Below, piece after piece: positions 50,090-61,816 of a stretch of DNA of 64,000 nt. The translations under genes were made by a program, and so were the position numbers. The DNA lies in assembly GCA_031771865.1 (NCBI GenBank), contig JASISA010000001.1, positions 310,001-374,000 of the forward strand, written 5' to 3'. Under the pieces are notes generated by a model, which was not told where the DNA came from, searched no databases, and worked only from the letters and a program-made list of their open reading frames with translations. Every line of letters starts with the position of its first letter. Position 1 is the first letter of the stretch. This DNA is from Nothophaeocryptopus gaeumannii (taxonomy: Eukaryota; Ascomycota; Dothideomycetes; Mycosphaerellales; Mycosphaerellaceae).

Positions 50090-50254
50090 ATGCCCTCGTC
50101 CTTCGGTGGACTTGGTCTCGCACGCGGCGGTAGCAGTGCGCTAGGCTATGGAGGAGCCCAAAACTCCCTCGTTCAAAGCAGGATGGGCGGATGGATGGGC
50201 ACAGGGCCAGGAGTTGTCTCGGCTCCTGCGACGCCTGCTGGACGGCGAATTTGA
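50090..50254 (+). CDS. Small Gly-rich hypothetical protein, member of a local duplicate pair
   Basis: A 54-residue frame starting MPSSFGGLGLARGGSSALGYG and ending in a Pro/Ala/Arg stretch. No signal peptide. A second copy of the segment lies ~580 bp downstream. An upstream frame extension (from ~49871) is of low complexity and may be transcribed but is not convincing. Short and without homology, so the confidence is low. Confidence 0.35.
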   Translation: MPSSFGGLGLARGGSSALGYGGAQNSLVQSRMGGWMGTGPGVVSAPATPAGRRI

Positions 50255-50649
50255 GGGCACAGAGTCCTTGGTATGAGATGGGCGCGAGGGGGAGGATTTG
50301 GTGATGCTGATCAAGATCAGGGAGGGTACGAACTCTGAGTGATTGAAGTGATGATTTTAGTAAGGAGTCAGGGCGTTATGGTATTGATTCTTCGACTTAC
50401 CTTGGGTTCATCTCTGTGTCTTCTGTCATTGCTAACTCTGAGGAGGCGGATATGAAATGGCGCGAGGGCATCACGCTTCATTCATGATCAAGTCCCCGGC
50501 CAGTTAGCCCAAGTCCCCAACACCATCCACCGACAACATTACCCCGAGTGAAGCACATTACCCTCGAGCTGACTCCCCCTATAACATCTCACAATAATGT
50601 TGTCGAATAACTCCCGCGCTCTTGCAAGCTCATCCCAAGAGGACTCTTC

Positions 50650-50889
50650 TCAAAACTTCAACACGCTACCTTACTTCCTTCGGGGGCCAGTACCTTGCCC
50701 GTGGAGGTAACGGCGTCAGTGGCAGTACAGCTGTTGTAGACACTGTCCGGCTTCGTGCGATGAGTAGGCGGAAGAAGAACCAGGGCAATGGAGGTTGGGG
50801 ATCGGGGACGAACGGGCAGACTTAGCAGGTAGATTGCTCACCAAAGGCGAGGTTATTAGCATGATAGGTAGTCAAGGCGTTATGGTATT
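50650..50889 (+). repeat. Diverged duplicate of the 50.1-50.4 kb segment
   Basis: Around 50674-50720 the translation TSFGGQYLARGGNGVSG mirrors SSFGGLGLARGGSSALG at 50096-50146. The non-coding tail AGTCAAGGCGTTATGGTATT at 50870-50889 matches 50366-50385 with one mismatch. The duplicate reading frame (to 50825) has no in-frame ATG before the shared part, so it is probably a relic or needs an unrecognised upstream exon. Confidence 0.5.
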
Positions 50890-50995
50890 ATATTTCGATT
50901 TCGATCTATGTCCTATATCTTCCTATTAGCATTACTTCCACATCCTCAACGCAGAACAGATCAAGTAGGAACGCAAGTGCACGGGTATCTCCTTT

Positions 50996-52260
50996 TCAAA
51001 CAAAATACTCCTCCATATTCCCCAGTCTCGTCACGCGCCCACCCGTCGACGGACTCAGGGGGCTCATCGGACTAGGCAGCAAACCAGCAGCCGGCGGTGC
51101 GACTGCCGCAAGCAAATTGTCCGAAGCAGAAGAAGCATTAGCCGCCGCTTCCTCAGCCTCTCGATTCAGCTGCCGGTAAGTCACATATCAAAAAGCAGCA
51201 GTACACGCACCAGGAGCCGCGGAAGCCGGTCCCGTGGCGTCAGAGGTGAAGGCGGGCGCCGTGCCATCAGTCACACCACCATGTCCGTTAGTAGCACCAA
51301 TGATCTTCTCAGACCTATTTCCAAAATAATCCGGCTCCGTATCGTAATCCCTCAATTTCAATCCCAATCTCGCAGGATCGATGTTCCAATGCGCAATAAT
51401 AAGCGCAATCGAAAAGATCGGCTTCGCGCAGAAATCCAGCACACCATAGAACACAGCTTCGGAATCTGGGGGGATGAGGTTTCCGCCTTCGGAGACGCCC
51501 CAGGCGATGGGGTAGAGGAGCCAGATGAAGAGTGTCCAGACGCCGGTGAGCATGTAGGCACGGTAGATGTCGTTGCCGAGGAATTTGGCGTGTTTGCGGC
51601 CTTGCCAGGCGATGTTCCAGAAGATATTGAACATGGCGGCGCAGCCGAAGGCGTAGAAGCCTGCGTGGTACCAGTGTGAGTTTGTGGGAAGGGCAGGGAT
51701 CGTGGCATGGCTTACCCCATTTGTAGCGAGTCTTGACTAGGGCTCCCACGAGACCGGTGACGATCATGACTTCGTCCAAGAAGATTGTCCAAAGGAGTGT
51801 TGGCCAAGGTAGCCCAGCTGTGAGGAGCAAGTCCATTAGCAGCAGTGGCGTGGTGACGAACCTGTAACCCAGTGAGTCTTCAGCGCATGCAAACTGACAT
51901 GTGTAGCCCTCACCAGTCAATATAGCGAACATAGAAGATCTCGCGGTTGATCCCACCAACCCCATCGCCCTCTCTGCGGAACTCAACATCGATCGGCGTC
52001 CAGCTCAGGTGTGATCCCATTGCGAAGTAGGCAATCGCAGCAGTGATGTTGATAGCTGCAGAGATATAGTAGAAGACGCGATCCGTCCGAGGGCGGGTCA
52101 TGGACAAGAAGATGATGGACAAGCCAACAAAGGCCATCACCGCGCAGACGGCGAAGTAGACATCGGAGCCGTGGACTGTGATAGCGATGTCAACGTTCTT
52201 GCCATTCTGTGTCCTGGTGTTCACGTCGAGCGCATCGTTGCGCTTGAGCAATTGTGCCAT
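50996..52260 (-). CDS. Microbial (bacteriorhodopsin-like) rhodopsin, proton-pump type
   Basis: Exons 51914-52260, 51716-51861, 51211-51660 and probably 50996-51159; introns 52, 55 and ~51 bp; ~368 residues. Seven membrane helices are visible. Helix C reads RYIDWFVTTPLLLMDLLLTAG: Asp at ~115 matches the bacteriorhodopsin proton acceptor D85, and Asp at ~126 matches the donor D96. Helix G has LDFCAKPIFSIALI with the retinal-binding Lys at ~244. Having both carboxylates points to a light-driven proton pump like Leptosphaeria rhodopsin rather than a sensor; this is inference from residues. The last intron is ambiguous: the first AG gives an early stop (around 51155), while the next (51160-51161) gives a 54-residue tail ending MEEYFV. 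No carotenoid genes lie nearby. Confidence 0.9.
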
Positions 52261-53259
52261 TGCTGTTTTGGTGACAAGCCTCGCGAGTGGTGAGAAGAGG
52301 TGACGTGCGAGGAGGTGGAGAGCGGAGCTTGAACAGCGGAGGAGGGAGATACTTATCAAGGTACCTACGATGAGTGTCGTGATCCGCGCTTCACCCCAGC
52401 ATCGTCACGGCAACACAGAGGTCCGATGTCTCGACAGAGGAGCTACATGGCTAGGAGCATAAGGTGGAAGAAAAGCATATAGGTAGCCAGGACTCCCGTC
52501 GATGCTCCAGCAAATCGCTAGCCCGCCTGAGGGGAATGCAGGCATCGGAGTCCCGTCCGCTGCCAGTCTCTGTTGTTCACATGGCATGTGAGGTATGGGA
52601 GTGCAAGAAGCGTTATGTACGGGAAGAGTCCGAAAGTAAGATTGAGTTGACTTCAAGCTTGGCTTGTCTCCGGACACATGCGATGCTGGCAGCGTAGGAG
52701 ATCGTGGACGTAGCTTCCGGCGTCCAGGCGGTACGAAAGAGCGAAATAGGAATGTGCTTCCTGTCAACATGCTATAAGGCAATCATACGACTGGTCGAAC
52801 GTACTGGGTTGAGCTGCTGTGGTGAGATGACCCCATGAGGAGTAAGCAGGTAGCAGAACCCTCTAGATGAGCGGAGAGAGGGGAGAGATAGCGGCTCACC
52901 ACTCCAGAAGATGATCACATTTGCACAGAAGCAGTAGGCCTTTCGAGCGTGATTGCAGCCGGAAACCTAGGCAAGAGGCTCGGGATAAGTTCTTTCGATG
53001 TACGAGAAAGTGCTGTTGATGGAACAGAGGAAGAGCAAGAGGTCCAGCTTGACTTCTGCTAGCGCGCCAAGAAATGGCCTTTACCTCTCTTGCCCATTTC
53101 CGACTGGACTTTCACTCTTTCTTCGGCCTCATCATTATGGAAATGTCGCCATCATTCAACTATATGTCTCCGAAGCCTTACACTTGTCTTGCATTGGATC
53201 GAGACGTCTGACCTCACTGCATCGTATCCCTTTCATAAGTTTCCAATGAATGCCGATGA
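52261..53259. other. Gene-poor stretch
   Basis: About 1 kb upstream of the rhodopsin gene and downstream of the P450 gene. Only short frames without domains; likely the rhodopsin promoter plus the P450 3' end. Confidence 0.5.
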
Positions 53260-55061
53260 TCACATCAAAGGCTTCAACCTCACATACATATGTTCCGCCC
53301 GATGAGTAACACCATCGACCGCCCGAAAGTTCGACAGCGCAGGCGGCGTCGGCATCAACTGGAACTGCCAGAAGACGAGGGTCAGAATAATCTTCATTTC
53401 CAGCAAAGCCCACTTCCTCCCAAAACATCCTCTCGGTCCGTTGCCAAACGGCACATTTGGCCCAGCGTGCTCGTCGTAGAATGTCTTTCCGTTTTCGTCT
53501 TGCTTCAGCCAGCGTTCTGGAGAGAATTTATCAATGCCTTCAAGATCCCAAGATCCTAGTTTGGACATGTTTTCACGGCTGCTCTTTGAGCGGGTCTCGT
53601 CGTCCACCTGCATGGGGGGTTGAATGAAGCCTGGACCGTTGACCATGAATAAGACATCGGTTCCTTTTGGGATGTGGTATCCAAGGACTGTCGTGTCTTC
53701 TTTCGCGTTACGAATGGTGCCGACAGATGTTAATCCGACTCTCCCGCCCTAGAAACGTGTTCAAGTTAGTTGATTATGCTCGTCATACGCGAAAACTGAT
53801 ATTCACTCACTTCTGCAATAATGGCATCCAGATATGGCATCTCGGTGCCTGAAATTTCCTCAACGGAGGGACTCGACTTTGTCTCCGTCGCTCGCTTGTA
53901 TGCTGCTCTCAACTCCTCACGGAACTTGTTCTGAATGGCTTGGTCGCGCGTAAGGTGCTTAAGAATCCAGCTGATGGTGGTTGCAGTCGTGTCCTGGCCC
54001 GCGAGAAGGAAACCGTACAGTTCGTCACGAAGTACTTGATTGCTGCAGTCTGGCTTCCTTCCTTGTTTCGCAGCCATTTGCACCTCGCGTGCGACGACAA
54101 GATCGAGCGCTGACCTATAGTGGCGGAAGTCTGATTCGATGTCCTCCTTTGCCGCCATCTTCATGAAACGGTCTTGCGCCTCCGTTAGGGCTGTATTGAT
54201 CATACGGTCTTTGTGTCGCCTGGCAGATATGTACTTGGGCATGAGATTCAGTGCGAGCCAGTGAGCTGGCTTGGGAAAAGGACTCGCAATCGGTATATCC
54301 ATGCTCAAGGTCAAAGTATGGATGGACGTGAACTCAGGTGGGTCCGGAGTCTCTGGGAATTTGACCTCATCGTCAGAACTGGGAGGAAGATCTATTTTGC
54401 CAAGAGCTGCGAGATATCTCGTCTGTGCTTTGGCAGATCCAGTTTCTGCGCCAAAGGTAGCAGCCCATATAATGTCCAGAGCGCCCTTGTAGAGATCATC
54501 GGTTGCCTCAAATGGTCGCCCTTCAGCCAAACGAGCCTTGGTCCTCCATAAGTCCATAATATTCTGCGTCGACCGCCACATTTGTGGGGCAGCCACCTCG
54601 GCAAGAAATGTAGGAGACATTGTGTCAGATATCAGCCTGCGGTGAGCCTTCCATTCTTCGCCCATGGGCATGTGTACGTGGAACCTTGGCAACAGCGTAG
54701 AGAAGACATCTCCAAAGAAGTCGGAGCGATCGAACTCTCTGCTCCTTCGCATGCGGACATCATATCCTTCGTAAGGGTCCATGCAGATTACCCATGGCCG
54801 GCCACCAGGTCGCATGAAGAGCTGAAAGACTGGCGAATTCAACTTGGTCGCAAGCTCTGGTATCCATCCGAAGGGACTTCCCGTCTCTGCTTTCCATTTC
54901 ATAAGGTCTGGCACGTCGCCAGTGACTCGTTTTGCAGACTCTGTGTTGTGTGGGATATGAGGTATCGGCTTTGGAAGTAGAGTACGATAGACATAGTAAA
55001 CTAGCAGGCCCAACAAGGCCGCAGCGACTCCAAGTGTCTGCGGTGTCAAATATCTTGCCAT
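53260..55061 (-). CDS. Cytochrome P450
   Basis: Two exons (53811-55061, 53260-53748) with a 62-bp intron give 579 residues. The N-terminal anchor is GVAAALLGLLVYYVYRTLL, followed by PKPIPHIPHN. The I-helix has the standard LLAGQDTTATTISW. The ExxR motif is formed exactly across the intron: exon 1 ends ...IIAE and exon 2 starts GGRVGL. The heme loop is VPFGNGPRGCFGRKWA. A PERW motif (DKFSPERWL) lies between. All the family's key residues are present. There is no biosynthetic gene next to it, so substrate and pathway are unknown; detoxification or secondary metabolism are both possible. Confidence 0.92.
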
Positions 55062-55966
55062 GGTCGCTACTTCAGCGTATTTCGGATGGTTTGGACTACA
55101 TCTGCGGTGGAAGCGAAATATTTAAGAACGCATGCTTAGTACTGCGAGAAAGGGAGAAATCCACAATACGTTTTCAGCTTGGTAGCGTAACAGGCAAAGC
55201 ATCTGTCGATCTGCGGCTGCGACTCATAGTGAGTACGTTCACCGTCCAATCGCATTACGATCCATGGATCCTTTGCTATGTCAGCTTGAACAAGATTGTG
55301 TGATTGCGACCTCGCAGTTGCCCATTTTGCATGTTGGCCAGGATGATGCGATGCGTCGAGATGTCTGGAGCCTCGTACTGTACTTGGGAGCACGCCTAAT
55401 TCGATTGTGCGTGAGCATGCGGGAAGGCTGAGACTGTACGGTCGTGGTACAATCTTATCAAGGCACTGTTCACTCAGATACACTTAGCAGTCATTCAGCC
55501 GCGTTTGTTGCATTCCCGCCTAGGAAAGCGCAGGGCTGAGGTGTCTCATCATGAACCACAACGTAGTGAAAGTGGTGTTCCGATGCTTGAGCCGCTCGGT
55601 CCCGGATTTTCAGGCACGAACATAACACGACGCTCTGCTAGCGAGCGTGGTAATGTGTCAACTAGGTGAGCTGGGTAGATAGATGGCTTCATGTTCTGCA
55701 AGAAGGAAGGACGACCAAGAAGAGGAAGGGCAGGCAAGCAGGATGCTACTCCACAGAAAAGCCAAGTCTGTCCGAACTTGGCATAGTGCGAGGGACATCT
55801 GCTTTTCGAGTAGCTCTCAATTTTCATATCAAATTCTGATGGAAAGGACTTGCTTTGTAGTGGATTTTGTTGTTCTAATCTTGACTCGATGGTCTTTCAT
55901 AAGACTACAAAACCCGAAAGTCCGTTTTTCCAACGGCATCAAAACCATCAACTTTTACAGTAATCA
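55062..55966. other. Intergenic, no gene supported
   Basis: About 900 bp with short frames only. It contains the P450 promoter at its left side and the 3' region of the next gene at its right side. Confidence 0.5.
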
Positions 55967-57118
55967 TCAAGTCGGCAGTCCATTTTGCTGCGCCCCTTCC
56001 AATGCATCCATAACATCATCAAGTTCGTCTTCGTACACAATGACGTGCCCCGCCTTGCTCGTACTCAGGTAGCTCATATTGAAGAACTCCCTGCCAATCC
56101 GGCCCTTCATGCCATCCGTTAATCGACCACTAACCCCACAAACAATACCCGTGCTCTCGAGTGGGAGGTCCTTCAAATCAAGTGTGATCGGCACTTGTTC
56201 CGGTCCGTTGATGCCGAGGAGGATGTCCTCGCCTTCGTCCGGGAAGTGATGCAGAAGTCGCTTCTCTAGTGTCAAGGAAGCGGACTCCGAGTCCGTCAGT
56301 GTGATGGAGAAGAACCTCGGAGCAGGAAAGGCAGTCAGGCACTTGGCTATCCCAACCTGCAGTTTCCCCTCTGTAAAATTCATCACCGAAGCATTCGGAG
56401 TGTTGTCCTTGATTCCTGCACAGGTGACGAGTTGAAGCGTGGGATCAAGCAGAGGAGTGATGTTATGGCGAGTCAGGGCCTTGAAAGTCTTTGTCTGGAG
56501 ATCGGACACTGTGGTTGGAGGGGGAGTGCCCGCGACAGGGATGAGCCCGAAGCCATCGGATGAAGACGAGGACGATCCTTGCCGCACGTGTGAGTTCAAG
56601 AGCGGTGATTGCGGGTTCGTCATGTGGCCTGCTTCTCCGTCTTCGCTGTCGGCTTCAAAGACGAAGCCGCGATCCTCTAATGCGCGGATGACTCGTGGTC
56701 GTGAGCTGAAGGGAACGAGGATGAAGTCCGAGAAGTAGGTCGTGATGAAGAATATGGGGATGCCGGCCAGTGCTAGTGGACTAGTCAAGTCAAGCACTCT
56801 CTGTCCAGCTTCCAACCCTTCTCCGCCGATTGTGATGACAGAGAAATCTTCCTCGCTGATTGACACTTGCTTCCGAAGAGACGCGCTGAGGCTGGGTATC
56901 AGAGGCTGGAAAAGCATCTCCGCCTCCTCTCGAGGGCATACGATCGAACATTCGTTGGGCGTGATGGATACGTTGACAAAAGGATGCCAGAAGTTCCAAG
57001 GTCGATTCGGTGGAATGACTGCGCCGTCTTCGTCTCGAAGCCCATTGTGGAGCAGAAGACTAAGTATCGGTTGGAGAAAGAGAGGGAAGGCTGAGGCCGG
57101 AATGTGTATCAGGGCCAA
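55967..57118 (-). CDS. CASTOR/GATS-like ACT-domain protein
   Basis: Intronless, 383 residues. Two related halves resemble the CASTOR family. The first half has FVNVSITPNECSIVCPREEAE and EEDFSVITIGGEGLEAGQRV, then SPLALAGIPIFFITTYFSDFILVP, the hallmark ACT_7 segment. After a Ser-rich linker (~170-205) the C-terminal half repeats the fold, ending STSKAGHVIVYEDELDDVMDAL. In animals CASTOR1 binds arginine and controls GATOR2/TORC1. A nutrient-sensing role in this fungus is conceivable, but the ligand cannot be judged from sequence. Confidence 0.85.
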   Translation of the reverse strand: MALIHIPASAFPLFLQPILSLLLHNGLRDEDGAVIPPNRPWNFWHPFVNVSITPNECSIVCPREEAEMLFQPLIPSLSASLRKQVSISEEDFSVITIGGEGLEAGQRVLDLTSPLALAGIPIFFITTYFSDFILVPFSSRPRVIRALEDRGFVFEADSEDGEAGHMTNPQSPLLNSHVRQGSSSSSSDGFGLIPVAGTPPPTTVSDLQTKTFKALTRHNITPLLDPTLQLVTCAGIKDNTPNASVMNFTEGKLQVGIAKCLTAFPAPRFFSITLTDSESASLTLEKRLLHHFPDEGEDILLGINGPEQVPITLDLKDLPLESTGIVCGVSGRLTDGMKGRIGREFFNMSYLSTSKAGHVIVYEDELDDVMDALEGAQQNGLPT

Positions 57119-58978
57119 ATGTGTTCGCTAGCGGCAGATCAGCAACGAACCCCGTCTTTGATCAGCTCCTGACGAACCAAGAATCCAATCCGAGAATTCA
57201 AGAGAGTTGTGGATTCAGTTATGAGCTGGCCCATGATCGGAGAAGTCAGGTGTAGTGTGCAGGAATTGACACCTGGTGGGTATTGGGAGGGCCAGTCGAT
57301 AATGTCTGGATGACTCTGATATGTATCACGAAGGGCGTGAAGCTTGCTTCGAAATAGTTCGTTCTTTCAACGATTGACAGGCTCAACAGGAAGCGGATAT
57401 TTTGCGTATATTGCTGCCTGAAAGTTCATGCCTATTGCCAATGCTATTGTGCTATAGTCACTTGAGCAGCAGATCGATCAATATCCCAACCCGCAAACTG
57501 TCGAAGGTGAGACAAGAAGCTGCGAGGTGGGTGACGGCAGTGTATGTATATACATACTGGTGGCTTAGGCGTCGTAGTCCCAGCAGAGCGGGTAAGTCAC
57601 CGCGTGAACCGGCACTAGCCTCAGTAGACGAAGACGTCGTGGATGCCGTTGGCCAGAAGAGTGAGAGTGCGCCTGCAGCCAGGGTGGAAATCCGGGGCAA
57701 GCTGGGGCAAAGCTGTACAAGGCCTGTCAGGTCTGCGCTTAGGCGTGGGATGCGATGCTTTTTCGACCAGTGAGCTTAGAATTTCCCCTCACTGCACAGG
57801 CTTCGGAGGGACCAGGTGGTCTGGGGTCGTTGTTATTACGCTCCCGACTCGCCAATGCGTGCGGGCTTGCAGCACTGGTGACTTGCAGAGTGGGATGTTG
57901 CATGTTCTATGTGACATGGCGGGCCGTAGCTCAGTACATAGATATATTCTACAGGCTACTACAAGATCTGCTCGCGCGTACTGAACAGCGCTACGCAGAT
58001 GACGACGAGAAGGGCTATTATTATTGTTGCTCATCTATACCACGCGTCCCGAGAATGGCCGATGTGGAGGAATGGGTTGGCGTGGTGGTGCAGGTAGGCG
58101 AGTGGGCGCAGAGGAGCGCATCTCAGCGAGAGCCTGGGAGATTGGATGCTTACTGTCGAACCACGCCGACGGGGCAAGACATGTGATCAAGACCTGTCTC
58201 GCAACTGTGCTGTGTCCGTGTCCCGCAGATGACCAGCGTCTCCCACGCAACAGTCACCACCAGTCACCACCTCGCGTCTCATCAGGTGGGTGATGTCGTG
58301 TGTGGACGGCTGTTGTGCGAGCGAAGTGGCATGTCGTTGAAGAAAGAGGGGTCGTTATTCCCTTACTATCTCTTGTTGGTATGGCCAACGACATGACACC
58401 GGCGGGGGCTTCACAGACTCACAGAGTATGAAGCCAAGAAGACGGCGAGGAAGGACGGCGTCTGGCCGTCTCTGAGCATCACAGCGACACAGCAACAACA
58501 GCAACGGCCCAGACTCTGTTCATTCACTACACTGCATGAATGCCTGCATGAAGAGACGCTTCGCATGGCGATCAGGATCAGGAAGGAGGACATTCGGCGC
58601 TTTGCGCGCTTTACCCCCAACCCGATGCGAACGCATGAAGTGGGATCCACCTCGGATAGCCGAGGTTCAACACTCACCCGCATTCTGTCACTGCGCATGG
58701 ATTCCAATCTGGGGTCCCTAACGATGAAGCGTGGGAGTACAGCACTTTCGTCAATGCGATGCCGAAGCTAGTTCTATTTCAAATGCTGCCTGCAGCACTG
58801 GCATGGAGACTACTCCGATCGTGCCGTGTACTTTGCGCCAGCACCACAGCAGGAGCGGCGAGTCAAAACAGGCTTATGCTACCAGACGAACAAAAGACCG
58901 AGCAACACCGTCTAATGAGGTCGAAAGAAGCTTCATTGAACATGAAAGCATATGTACAGGACAGACTTTCCGCACCTG
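57119..58978. other. Long gene-poor stretch (1.9 kb)
   Basis: No gene is supported on either strand: frames are short, overlap each other and show no domains. Local features are a TATA-rich palindrome-like run near 57541-57560 (TGTATGTATATACATAC) and a tandem CAGTCACCAC duplication near 58247-58268. Confidence 0.5.
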
Positions 58979-61816
58979 TCAGACCTGCACGAGGTCGCTC
59001 AACAGTCCTTCAGCCGAGACACACTGGTAGTAATAGAGGTTCCAATGCTCGCACGTCGATCCTGCCTCACAAGCCTTGGGTCCGGTGAAGGCCATTCCAC
59101 CACATTGCTGATTCACGAACGCGACACCAGAGCCGCCTCCGTTGGTACTACCGCTCGACGCGCTGCTCGCAGTCGCACACGGACCACTAGTTTCAGTAAC
59201 ATATGCGGTGCCAGATGAACTGATGCCGGTAGCTGCTCCTGTAGCACCGCCTGTCGAAGTGCTGTTGGCGTGTATGGAGCAGCTGCTGCTCGCCGTGCTA
59301 CTGCAATGTTGATCAGCTTTGACAGCTACGCCGTGCGGGGAATGCGGAACAAGTCACGATTTGCTGGAGCCGGAGCTGGTGCTGTTCGACTTTGAGGAGT
59401 TCGCCAGAGCGAGAATCTTCTCAGAAGCGTGCTCTGCGACGTTGACGATGAGAGCGGAGGGATTCGTTGTTACCATTCCAGGGAAGACTGAGGCATCCAC
59501 AACGAAGAGATTGTCCATGCCGTACACCTGGGTGTTAGTATCGACGACCGAAGTACCATTGTCGACCAGACCGGAGTCCAGGCCCATCTTGCAAGTACCC
59601 ATCCAGTGGTTGGCTGTGCGCTCTGCTGCTGTGACGGGATACGCTGCCAGAAAGTCATCAATGATTGTGTTGGCCGCTGGGTACACGATCTTGATCGATG
59701 AATCAGCACCCAGAGCTGAGATCACCGACTGGAGGCCAGCCTTGACCGCCGCTACGTCCTGATCGCCTTGGAGGTATGGTGTCTTGGAAATCACCATGTT
59801 CAAGGCAGCGGTGATGGTTGCCAGTCCGCGACCAGTCGAGCCTCGCCCAAGGTACTGACTGATGGAGACTGAATGATTGCTTTCCACATCATGACCGGCC
59901 TGGACGCTAGCGGTGTACTGCAGCTGGCGCGTGATGCCATCAGTGCCTTCGATTTCCTGCCAGAAAACGCTGACGAGATTTGGAGCTGACTGGGCGAGAA
60001 TGCCGCTGCGCTTGTTCAAGTACAGGTATTTGTCGCTGGTTATTGGGTTATCGTACGCGGCGTAGAAGTCGTACTCGGTCACGTTTGGATGCGTCAGGAC
60101 AATGTCGGTGCTGGTGTGGTCGTCCAGGTTCTCCCCCACAGGTAAGTTGATCCATTGCGAGCTGTTGCCCATCTGACTCCCCTCTGTAGTCTTCACAGTC
60201 TCGAGTTGATCTTGTGGACCTATGCCAGATCGGAAGAGGATCTTGGGCGTTCCGAATGCTCCAGCACTGAGAATGACATTGTTGGCGTTGATTGTTCCAC
60301 AGACGCCTCCATCCAGGAACGCCTCGACTTCAACACCAGTGGCGCGGCTGCCATCACGGACCACTCTGGCAACAGAAGTGTTCGTCACCAACTTGAAGTT
60401 CGTTCTTTCGCTGGCTGTGACGAGGTACGTCGCCATGGGTCCACCTCGCTCGCCATGGCTGAACATATAATTCGGTCGAGAGAAGGTGAAGTTCTTCTGT
60501 GCAGGAACCCAGTCCGCCGTCACATTGTTCCAACCAAAAGCAGCCAGTGCACCAGCAACGACATTGTACCCCGCGGGTTGATAGATGATATCGTCCATGC
60601 TAGGGCAAGCGGTGTACGGGATACGCTCAAATGTCCTGTCAATTGCGGATTGCATATCGGTGCTCTTCCAACCCTCTGGAAAGTTGTAGTCGAAGTCCTC
60701 GGGGTTGGCCTTCCACCACAAACCAGCATTGACAGCAGTGCCGCCTCCCAATACGCATCCCGCCATGGTCCCAACATCCTCGCAAGCAATGCCAGCAGAA
60801 TCAACCCAGAACTCATTATCAAGTCCAGGAACATCAAATCGCGTAAGGTTCGTATCGACAAGCCAATCCGGTTTCATCGTCCCACCCCAACGTCCAGAAG
60901 ATGGTGGCCCCTTCTCAATAAGCAACACACTCGCTCCAGACTCAGACAACTTGTCAGCCAGAGGAATACCGCCCGCGCCCGCGCCAACAACAATGTAATC
61001 CCAAGTCTGACTCGTCACAGTACTGTTATTTGTGCAAGCCGCAGACGTCGCGCTCGCCGTCGAGCTCGCACTCGCAGTAGCATTCGACCCACCACCACTG
61101 CCGGAGGAAGAACCCGCAGATCCAGTCCCAGTCGTCATCCCTCCTGTTCCTGTTGCTGTCGCAGTCGCAGTCGCAGTCGCAAGACCAACCCAATCCGTAT
61201 AGGCCGTATTCCTCGCACTCCCCACACTAGCAGCAAAAATTCCATCCTCAGCATGTTGTTGGATTCCCGTATCCGCCTGATCGGGATCCGTCGGCGCCTG
61301 CGTTGCCTGTGCCCAACCGATCAATTGCTGCGCCGCGGACGTCGTGGGCGGAACTTGAGACCCAGAAACGCCGTCTTGTTCCCAAACCCAACAATTTTCG
61401 CAACGGTAGGTGATGCCGTAATGCGTATCATTGACAAAAGAATCAATCACGCTCAAACTTGCGTTTCCCGTGTAGATGTCCGGCGCGACGTATCCACTCG
61501 CATATCGGAAACTCGTCATGACTTGCTCGCCATTAACCCACGTCAGCAGCAGAAGCGTGTTCGTCATCTGGGACATATGCGCCAGACCCATCCATGTCCC
61601 CGTTGAAGGACGGACCGCTACAAGTCGACCGATGTATTCGTCTGCTAAGTCAGTGGATGTTGCGGGAGGGAGGGCGAGACCCCATTCTGCGGAACCGGAG
61701 CCGACGCCTGTGGACCATATGTTTTGCCAGAATTTGATGCCGTTGGTGTCGGTGTAGGAGGTGAAGGATTGGGCCAATGCTGAAGTGGCGAGAGGGAGGA
61801 GGGCGGAGAGCTTCAT
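58979..61816 (-). CDS. cdh: Cellobiose dehydrogenase with C-terminal CBM1
   Basis: Two exons (59358-61816, 58979-59300) with a 57-bp intron give 926 residues. Signal peptide MKLSALLPLATSALAQ. The cytochrome domain follows, with axial ligand candidates Met81/Met84 (GLAHMSQMTN) and His188 (IQQHAEDGIF). A Gly/Ser/Thr linker (~215-255) leads to the flavin GMC dehydrogenase: YIVVGAGAGGIPLADKL, then HWMGTCKMG with the catalytic His, and MVTTNPSALI with the Asn. The second exon adds a Ser/Thr linker and a fungal cellulose-binding module (QQCGGMAFTGPKACEAG, then YYYQCV). The secreted enzyme oxidises cellobiose and passes electrons to lytic polysaccharide monooxygenases. CBM1 places it with class IIA ascomycete enzymes. 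Reading only the first exon would miss the CBM1. Confidence 0.95.

Noticed and set aside
60155..61606. 483-codon open frame on the strand opposite to cellobiose dehydrogenase
   Set aside because: Its translation is Arg/Ser/Pro-rich low-complexity sequence, as expected from the antisense of a GC-rich gene; the opposite strand has complete, motif-confirmed domains.
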